A stretch of DNA of 20,216 bases. It comes from Hypsibius dujardini (lineage: Eukaryota > Tardigrada > Eutardigrada > Parachela > Hypsibiidae). The position numbers and the translations under genes are program-made. The number at the start of each line of letters is the position of its first letter. The first letter of the stretch is position 1. The notes under the pieces are model-generated. The model was not told the DNA's origin. It did not search any database and worked only from the letters and a program-made list of their open reading frames with translations. The stretch lies in contig LRSR01006048.1 of assembly GCA_001579985.1 (NCBI GenBank), positions 1-20,216 of the forward strand. Reading direction: 5' to 3'. This document shows positions 9,316-19,621 of this stretch, piece after piece.

Positions 9316-12300
9316 TCAGACAGAGGCCTTCAACAAAATGGTAAAGAAGTAAGGAAGTACAATAGTAAGCGCACTTAAACGGTGGAGGGCATCAACACCG
9401 CTAGTAGGGGCACTAGACGGTGACCAAGGCCGTCCGCATTCTGAATAATCCTCCTGAAATGTAAACACCTTGGTATAGTCCGCAACAAAATCAGACCAGG
9501 GAGGCTAATAAATTTGGCTATACATGTGTGTCGATGTCTGTGGATGCGTCGGTTTGTCTGTGTCTGTGTCTGTGTCTGTGTCTGTGTCTGTGTCTGTGTC
9601 TGTGTCTGTGTCTGTGTCTGTGTCTGTGTCTGTGTCTACATTAATGTCTATGTCAATGTCTGACAGCGACTATATTCTGTGCCTATGTTTGCGTCGTTAT
9701 ATGTGACTGTGTCCGTGCGTGTGGATCGGCGGTCGTGACTTACCTCCTTGTAATACGAGAAGCAATCGGTGGGTTTCCTTCGGTACGGAAAGGCAGAATA
9801 TTTTGCGCACACCTCTTCTTCGTCGTAGTGCGCTTCCGACGGTTCGGTCGTGACACGGGCATCATTACAAAGGCACGATCGCGGGCTGTCCAGTGCCACT
9901 AAAAGCAAATTGGTGGTAGGCACTTTGAAGACACCAACGTTCCTGCAAAATACCATAATGATACTCTTGAAAGCAATATGTATGCCGCTAAATGTACAGG
10001 GGCCTTCTCGATTGTTGAAAAGTGCTCTTCAGTTGTTTGTCTTATTGCTCAATTCTATAAATTCCTAATCTCAGTGGGTGTTGCGTGACTGACTTTGTGC
10101 AGTTGAATCGGCATCCGACTTCGGCGACCAGCTTCCGATCCTTCCAGACGGAGTGAAACAGCGTATACTCCGCATCACACTTATACGGTGGAGGAAGCAT
10201 CTTCTCCTCGAACGTCCCGTTAACTTCTTTCCCCTCGTAATTGTAATACTCCTCCGCAGCGAAAGCAAAACCACTGACCAGAACAACGAACCTGTAAGAA
10301 GGATACTTAATGTCAACGAACTGAAACTCCTAATTGAAGACAACATCCGAGTCAAAGACCAATATCAACATGCCAATATATAAAGACTTGGCAAAAACCT
10401 CAGGCTGACCGAATTAAAGCCAACTTTTTACCGGCGTCCAGCAAAATGGGGTGGTCGGAGTTTGAGCCAATTTTGACCAATGCGGGCACCTGTTTTCATT
10501 GCTTGATTTATTGATTCACCAATATTACGAATCATAATGTGGCCAACTTTTGGCGTTCCATCCCGATTGTGCTCTCTCGCGACTCTCCCTGCCCAGTCGA
10601 CACTCCTACCCAAAATTCCACTCATCTTTTTTTACGAACATTTTCTTCGTTGTGTATTTGAAAAGTACACGGACTTTCGTGGGCGTCAAAGGTCGACTCA
10701 TCAAACGTTCTCTGCCAAAATCAATGAATCAATTTAAGAAGATCGCCAAAATAATTTAAAGTGAATCAATCGATCGACGGAATAAAGACTGAGTGGTCAG
10801 CTGTGGTCAAAAAAATGCCCACGCATTGGCCAGAATGGCTCAAACTCCGACCACCCCATTTTGCTGGACGCCAGCAAAAAGTTGGCTTTAATTCGGTCGG
10901 CGTGATGTTTTCGCCACGTGGGTACGTCGATACATAGAGTCACATATAAAAATCAGACAAAAACAAAGTTTCAGGCAGACACAGTTACATAAAAGCGAAT
11001 AGACACAAAAACAGGCACAACCATAAACACAGACACAAACATAGACACAACCATAGACACAGACACAGTATACTTGATGCAGAAACTGAAAACCTAAACT
11101 TAACAAACCTGAGAAGGCTGTCAAAAAGAAGTTTCAGAGCGGCAAAAATGGTGTGGATGAACGATCGGAGGTAAGACCCAGCACCAGTTGGTATAGGATG
11201 AGGGTGAGCCTTTTTCTGTGGCCTAACAGAGGGACACATTCCTTGCATGTCGATAAGTTCATACCTAACACATTCAAACAAATCACGGTCATACATGGCG
11301 AAAGGGAACATGAATTCGAGTACAGATTATGATTGTGCCGTGGTGCTACGAACTTTTTGTATATCCTCCAGTCAAGGAGCGTTTCCATCACTTCGCTCTG
11401 GATGACACCGAAAAATTTGCCGGCATTTTCGGCAAATTGTGTGTCCACCACGACGTAGCCGTTCTCGTCCAGCAAGTAGCATGTCACCACCGGACTATGG
11501 CAGGAAATGCAGGTCTTGGGATCTTTACACTACGGAAAAATACAACCGATTGACGTGTACCCTCTATGCGCCTTGGAACGAGACTCGAGTTGTCTGCTTG
11601 TTTGTTTGTCGGTGTGTCTGTGTATATGTGTGTCTGTATGTTTCTCTGTGTGTCTGCGAGGGCGTCTGTCTGTCTGTCTGCCTGTCTTTCTGTTTCCTTG
11701 TCCATCTATCTGTACGTCTGACTGTCTGATTGACCGTCTGTTTGGCTGCTTGTTTGTCTATCTGTCTTTCAGTATGACTCCCTATCTGGCATTTGTTTTG
11801 CTTTTGGCCTATATGCCTATCCAGATGTCTGTTTGTCTTCGCTTCAACTGATTTCGGCGAGATTCTTTACGTTGTACGTTATGTGTGCAAGCGTGCGTGT
11901 TACGTTTTCTCTATTTGCATGCTTGCTAAAAATGAATGCTGCATGACTGTCGATTACAGTACTCTGAGCAGGATTTTTGCTGGTACAAATTTTCTATTGA
12001 CGCAAGTGTCATCTATTCAGACTAACCGTTTCTTGTGAGATCTGTCGAATTAGATCCATCAAAGCACTAGTCCGCATGAAAATCCCAGCGACAGCTACCG
12101 GCACTGGAACTGTCTGCCCAGCGAACACTGCCAAGGACGCCATGAACATTTCTGTGGTAATGTTTGTTGGCTCTTCAATGAGAACACAGGTTAGAATCTA
12201 GTATTAAAAAGTTATAAAATGATTAAATATTATGTGCAACGTTACCGGCTGCTGTACTGGGAAGTACTACGGATATGGTCACGTCGGGCCCGGCATTGAC

Positions 12301-15300
12301 GGTCCGCTCATACCAAGCCTCATCGACTGCTTGAGAATGTATTTCAAAGTAATGCCTAAGCATTGGAAGAGGAAAGCAACCGTCAAAGTCATTCAGTTGT
12401 GTGTCTGACTGATTGTATTGTGTGTGTGTTTATGTTCAAGTCTTTGTCTATGTTTGAGCATGTACCAGTGTCTGTCTGTCTGTGTCTGTGTCTGTGTCTG
12501 TGTCTGTGTCTGTGTCTGTGTCTGTGTCTGTGTCTGTGTCTGTGTCTGTGTCGGTGTCTGTGTATGCATATGAGCTCTGTGCCTGCACATGTGATTGTGT
12601 CTATGCTTGTGTGTCGGAGCCTGTGCTGTTCCTGAGCCTGTATTCTGGCACATGTAAATGTACATTGTATTAACTTAAGCGACTCTCACTTGGTGGCAAT
12701 GGGCATATTCGAAGAGATGGGCGCGGAGGCGTTAATATAATCGTCTGAGTAGGCCATGTCGGCGGAGTAGGATGCGCCGTTGGCCGAGCGGACGTTACGA
12801 GTTAATCCGCTGCCGTCGCTTTCTTCCCAGCGAGTCAGTCCAGCCCGAGTACTGGCGAAACACATGGTGATCCCATGTAGTGAGTAGAGGTCACTATGCT
12901 CCTTCTTTTCGGCGAACCAGTAGTCGCCCACTGACTGTGTGGCTATAACGGGCAGAACGTATGAATGAACATTTTCTTTTCAGAACCGTAATAGATATTT
13001 ATTCAACCTTTTGCGTCAAAGAGTAGCGACTCGAGGAGTTCCTTATCACCTACCGAAAGAAACAAAAACATGGAACCTAAAAAGGCCCGAGATAAAATAA
13101 GCGTTCTCAGTCGTACAGGAGAGATCCAAGGCGTCTGCGGGAAGGCCACTTTTCACGAGAAGATCCTCTAGAAAGACGGTGACGTTGGGAAACTTGGCGG
13201 CGGTGGCGTTGCAGTAGAACCAGTTGGGGTGAATTCCCCAATCCGTACTATGGAAGACTTGAGCTGCCAAAAAAGGATGGGTTCTCCAATGTAGAAGACC
13301 TTGCAGTGTGTCACAAAGGTTAGGCAGATTAAATATTATTCGACGGAGGGAGCGCTTATCAGACTGACAGGCAGGCAGTAAGACAGACAGACAGACAGAC
13401 AGACAGACACGCAGACATGCAGACATGCGGGCAGGCAAGCCGATAGACAGACAAACGTCTGCAGACACACAAAAAGACACTGCGAGCCGAGAAAGCCTTT
13501 CATTCACAATTAAGGCATTAAAAGTTTGCATATACTGTAATATGCAATATGCATAATCATCATGACTCACCATCTGCTTGCCGGGGCCGTCGGGTACCAT
13601 GAGTGACCTTTGGCTTGGTCGGCGGCGGCAATTCTAAACCCACTGGTATGGCCACACCCACACTGCAATGACAGAAATGGATTATTAATTACGACAAGCG
13701 ATTAAAAACTAACCGCCGTATGAAATTCGGATGCAGATGTATTGGTACCTAAATGGAGAGCCGGCAACACCGGTAATGTAATACTGATATTCTTTCTCAT
13801 AGACACGAGTCTGCAAAAGGTCAATCAAGTTAGCAGCGACGACGGACAAGTTGAACGGAGAATTTGCTCCTGTAAAGCTGACCTGTCCTTCGATAAGCCG
13901 CAGAATTGTCATTCGATGCGACCCAGAAAGCTGGTCGATCATTTTATTTCGCAGCTCATGCGGGGGCGAATATATCAGCTGAAAAAGGCCCTTGTCGTCA
14001 ATATGCCGTAGATACAGATATAGAAGCAGACACAAACACTGGCACATATACAGATACAGGCACACATTGCGGTAGACACAGAAGTAGAAAAGGCACAGGC
14101 AGAGGCAGAGAAACAGAATCAAATATACCTGTAGACACAAACGCAGACGCAAACCCTAACGCAGACACAGACACAGACACAGACACAGACACAGACACAG
14201 ACACAGACACAGACACAGACACAGACACAGACACAGACACTGTTAGATTGACACCGACAAGAAAAACCAAGAGCCAAATTATTAACGCTAATTGTCATGT
14301 CTCACCGGTGTGTCGACCTCCATTTCCAATTCCGATAGATCCACTTCGTTCTGGATCGGCACCGGATGTTCGTCAGTTACCTGAAATTTTAAAAACCCAA
14401 TTGAATGTCCGTCACAGTCTACTAACAGTTTAAACGAAAAATGTTTCTTCCTCGTACTAACCGTCAATTTCCAATGAGGATGAAAGATTACGTGACCGTT
14501 ATGATTCACACCGAATACGTACGATCCCACGCCCCACTGTGGTAATCAAAACGATACAGTTATTTGTTAATGTCAAGTCCCTTAAAGGTCATCAAGAGCC
14601 AGCATGCGCTTCAATCCACCTTGTGAGGCGTCATTAGGCGGACAAAGTCCTCCGTGGGGATGTCGATGCCCGCAACGCCAATCAAACTCCCTTTTGATCC
14701 CTGGAAAAGAATCCGTAATTGACTGTATCCGTTATGGCGCTTTTTTCCGGGCGGTTTTGTACCATGTACTAGGGTATGTACGATTTAATGCTTTCTTACC
14801 GCGTCCGCTGAGCGATTAAACACCGGCTGAGCGGCTGTGACGACCATCCCGATTACGTTCTGTACTAACGATCAAGTCCATTAGTGGATGCTTTAAAATC
14901 AAATGATGAAGGCTGCGTGGGATGCAGCTGTGGGGTAGGGGGAAGGGTATGGGTAAACGGTACCCTGGGGTGCCAGTAAGCCGGGGTCCATGTGTTGGTG
15001 TGATTGCCAAAGTGGGCCATGGGCCTTCCCATAACTTGATAGTACTCCTAGGGACACAACACAACAGTGCATATTAAGGCAAATGCGTGCATCCTTTGCC
15101 TGTAACGTCTGATTAGTTATGTCTCAATCAGTCTGACTATGCAAGGGCGGCTTAAATTCGATAAAGAATGTCTACTGGAACGGGTATGCCTATGGCTATG
15201 GGTAATTTTCTGACTGTCGGCAATTCCGCAAACCAGCCTGTGTCTGGGAAGGCATACTACATAAACCTTGTCTGCCTAATCTTATGTCTGGATACGTTGT

Positions 15301-17389
15301 CTGTCTGAATTCTGCCTGTTTACTGTTTCAAAACGGACAATGTTTCTGTGTCTACATGTTAGATGTCTCCATATTCAGCACAATGTTTGTCTGTCTGTCA
15401 ACCTGTCTGCCTGCCTGCTTGTCTGTTTGTCTATTTGTCTATTTGTCTACCTGCTTGCCTGCCTCTCTGCCTTCCTCCCTGCCTATCTGTCTGTCTGCCT
15501 GTCTGTCTATCTGTCAACCAAAATGTAGATATTATCAAATTGCATATTACAGTATATGCAAACTGTTAATGTTTTAATCGTGAATAAAAGGCTTTCTCGG
15601 CTCGCAGTGTCTTGTTGTGTGTCTGCGAACGTTTGTCTGCCTGTCGGATTGCCTGTCTGCGTGTCTGTCTGTTTGCCTGTCTGCGTGTCTGTCGGACGGC
15701 CTGTCTGCCTGCATGTTGTCTGCGTGTCTGTCAATCAAAATTTAGATTTTTTAAAGTGGAAAAAAGCAAAGCCACATGCAAAATAAGTGAAATCGATTGG
15801 TTCATCGAGAAAGTTGCACTTAACTAACTAATATCGATCGATATAAGCATGAATGCGGAAAGCAGCTCTAATGCGGGACGTGAACCGATTGGAAAAACGG
15901 TGGTCCAATTTTACTCATGTTTGATAGGATTAAACGGCGGGGGTCGAGGGAGAGAGTGCGAGGAGGATTGGGTCTGATTATTATCCACATACCTCGACGT
16001 AATCCCGCACATCCGCCATCGTTTTTATATGTGACACAAATCCCCTAGTAATGACCATCCAGCAGCGAGATATATCCCGAGGTTCTGTTGAAGCACTTTC
16101 AAAAAGTGTGTGAACCCTACCGGTTGTTGCAGGCCAATTCCGTCATGCCGTCGTACTCGGTGACCTCGCGCCCGACGATGTAGCCGAACACGCGAACATG
16201 CCGGTCGGCATTGTAAAGCTGGCAAATGTCTTCGAAGGCTGAAGTGAGGGTGACGCAATAAAGAAAACGACATTGTGACGACAATTTTGTAGAGGAGAAA
16301 AATCAGAAAACAGTTCTCCTGTCACGCAATACCCCAAGGGCAAGGCAGGAAGAAAAGAAAGAAATGAAAAAGCGATAGGCAAGGTTTACCGAGTGGGGCG
16401 TTATCCGTCACGATCATGATAGCTTTATTGCAATTGGATGTCCGGTTGGTGTAGTTCTGCGCCAGGAGCTCAAACGCAAGCGGAAGAGCCACTGCAGACA
16501 TGTCAACAGTTTCAAATTGACATTAAATACTTTTCAGGCCTAATTTTTGAGTACCGGTGTAATTGGCGAAATCTTGGGTGACTTGATTGAGCAGCAGCTG
16601 AGTAAAACGTTTCCGGTGCATCTCGGAGGCTTGAACAAGCGACTCGTTCAGACACGGGTCCAGGAACGTGGCATTGTTCTTGAACTACAAGGGAAAAGAC
16701 ATTGGCTCCAAGCTGGTACAAATGGTGAAGACGAAGGTGGTTGATGTTAAGATAAAGGCGTCTGTCTTTCTGTCTGTTTGTCTGTTTGTCTGCCTGTCTG
16801 CCTGCCTGCCTGTCTGTCTGTATGTCTTTCTGTTTGTCTGTCTGTCTGTCTGCCTGTTTGTCTGCCTGTTTGTCTGTCTGTCTACATGTCTGCCTGTCTG
16901 CCTGTCTGTCTGTCTGTCTGTGTGTTTGTGTGTTTGTGTGTCTGTGTGTTTATCTGTCTCTCTACCTGCCGGCCTGTATGTATCTTTGTCTGTCTCTCTA
17001 GTTGGCAGCATGCTGCCCGTCTGCTAATCTATTTGTCATACAGCTCCAATTTGCTTTCTTGGAGAGGAAAAAAGCGTTGCAAAAGATCGATCACGCTCCC
17101 AGCATTAGCCCATAAAAGGATTTAGAATAGAATGGGATCAGTGCGTCTTGCGTTCTTTATTAGAATAAAGTAGCGTTAATCCTCGGGCGCGGCATTGAAT
17201 CACTCAGCAAAATCCGACAATGTTCCTTGCTTACAGCAGCAATAATTAACCCACTTACCGTTATAACGTTGAAGAAGTCGTCTTCATTTAGCGTGCTCAT
17301 GATTTCAATGACAGTCTTTCTGGCCGTGTCCCTGGAGTAATGTTCGTTCCAATTAGTCAAAACTCAACAGGAGTCAGCCTTCGGGGACC

Positions 17390-17472
<83 letters not shown>

Positions 17473-18529
17473 GAGCTCCCCGAATCGAAGCAACGCACGG
17501 CCTACCTTCGGAGACCTGTCATCGATCCGCTGATGTCAAGGAGAATAACCATATCCTTGGGGCTGCTGGAAGCACGGATGAACCTGTAAAGTTTAATCGA
17601 ACGGGTAAATTTCAATTAGCATCCCGAAGGCGATAGACGCACAGACAGACAGACATTTGACATTTCCAAATTGGACCGTGTTATTTATGACAATAAAGCA
17701 AATCACACCGGTGACCGGCGACCGGATCTGTGTATAATTATTGATACTGCCTGTAACATTCCATTTGAACGAAGTATATGGAAACATTCTATTAATGTTC
17801 AACGAAAGTTCAGCCTAATCGCAGCCATACGGATCGGTATTTTATGGGTATAGAGTACAGACAAAGGATGGACGGACACAAACGTGGAGACAGACATCCG
17901 CCAATACAACGAAAACACCCAATAAAGAATTCGAATAGGAAGACAGACACATAAAAGATGCACAGACAAATAAAAGATGCTTGCCTGTAAACTTGAAAGC
18001 ATGTCTATTGAATAGATAATGACGTAGGCAACACCCACACCGACAGGAATAAATTGGAGATGGCAGACAAAAGGTTGCAAGTATCTTAAATCACATTCCG
18101 CAAAGCGTTATATTTGCGTACCAGTTGGACATCCGGCAGTCGTACATGTCCGGCTTCTCCGGATCCCGCGAGAACTGCCACTTGACTCCGGGGTAAAGCC
18201 GCTGAAAGCCGTCCGTGCTGCAGAAGTACTGCGACTTGAGCAGACTGGCGTCCTCCTTGAAGTTATACCGAAAGAGTTGGTCGAGTTTCCCGCTCCACGC
18301 CACTCCGTTCAGCACGGAAACGGCTACCCAGACAGACAAAGAAGCCAGCATATAGACAATCAACATTAACAATGCAAATGCCCAAAGCAGCGCAATCCCA
18401 CACAACCCATAAACGTCATCCTAATGAGGGTTCTGTTTTTGGTCTTGGTCGTCACAGTTATTTATTGTACCTTTCAGTCTATGCCACTTTAGTGTGCAGG
18501 GTGAATAGATCGGATGTGGCCAAGAACCC

Positions 18530-18611
<82 letters not shown>

Positions 18612-19579
18612 CCAAACAGACAGACAGACAGACAGACAGTCTAGACCCACAACCCATTAACGTCATCAGAAGAGAGCTGTTCAAAGTTTCGGGTCGTCAC
18701 TGTTATTTATTGTTTCCCCTGCTCTATTTTACGTACAGCGCGAGTAGATATTTGTCGGGACATGAACGGTGCTGGCCTGAAAATTGACGGCATCGTTGTG
18801 GAAACGCGGGTCTTTGTGGAAATCGATCCGCTCGAAGCCGGACTGCTGGTTGCCGCCATCCGGCTCCTTGGCATTGTAGTAGCTAATCTACAGACAGACA
18901 GGAAATGCGGTTAGAGCGTTGAGACGATTTGAGAGTTATTTCCAACGGGATTCACGCGCGGGTACACGCTCCACTGCCTGCTTAGCAGTAAAGAAGGATT
19001 GCTGTTATGAGTCCCGGGCGATGGGTCGTTTTTTACTACTGCTGTGGATACAAACGGAAGACCGATCGCTTCCTGTCAACGTACGTTTATGTGGGGAAGC
19101 CATTTGTGGGAGCGGGCGGATTCTTCGGCAAAGTCAACCAACCGCTGCAAACAAAGAGACGTGGCGAATATAGAAAGGATTTGATTTGTCTGAGGAGGGA
19201 TAAGTATGGGCAGATTAGACGCACGCAAAAATGATAACAGTAATTATAGCCAATTGAAGTGCAGCAAAGCAGGCAAAAGATAGGGCATAGGGATGCGTAA
19301 GAAACTAAGAAACGAACCAATGAATTGACAGAAGGAGAGGTAAACAGTTAGGCAGTGGAACTAGTCAGGCAAGTCGAGAGACAGACAAATAACCGACCGA
19401 CCGACAGAAAAAAAAACCAATGAAGCAAACGACAGACAAGCAAACAAACAGCAGACACAAGCAGACAAGTAAAGGCAGAGAGCTAGACTGAAAAACAGGG
19501 AAAATTATGGACAAACAAATAAGACAGGCACACAATCGAAGAAGCAGAGGGACAGTCAAACAGATAGACGGACAGGCGA

Positions 19580-19621
<42 letters not shown>

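Noticed and set aside
9524-9706. VSVSVS-repeat frame, and similar frames at 12482-12673, 13998-14270, 15284-15577 and 16668-17125
   Set aside because: They are simple-sequence translations of TGTGTC and CTGT arrays located inside alpha2-delta introns.
10428-10625. 65-codon minus-strand frame in the MITE
   Set aside because: It overlaps a terminal inverted repeat and shows no transposase motif; the element is too short to be autonomous.
18969-18988. Alternative small exon beginning AVERVPA after a good acceptor
   Set aside because: It fits neither the family sequence nor the phase needed; exon 19144-19085 gives the expected residues and phase 0 at both ends.
19007-19234. 75-codon plus-strand frame
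   Set aside because: It runs opposite the 60-bp alpha2-delta exon 19144-19085, whose frame (RLVDFAEESARSHKWLPHIN) fits the family and joins both neighbours in phase.
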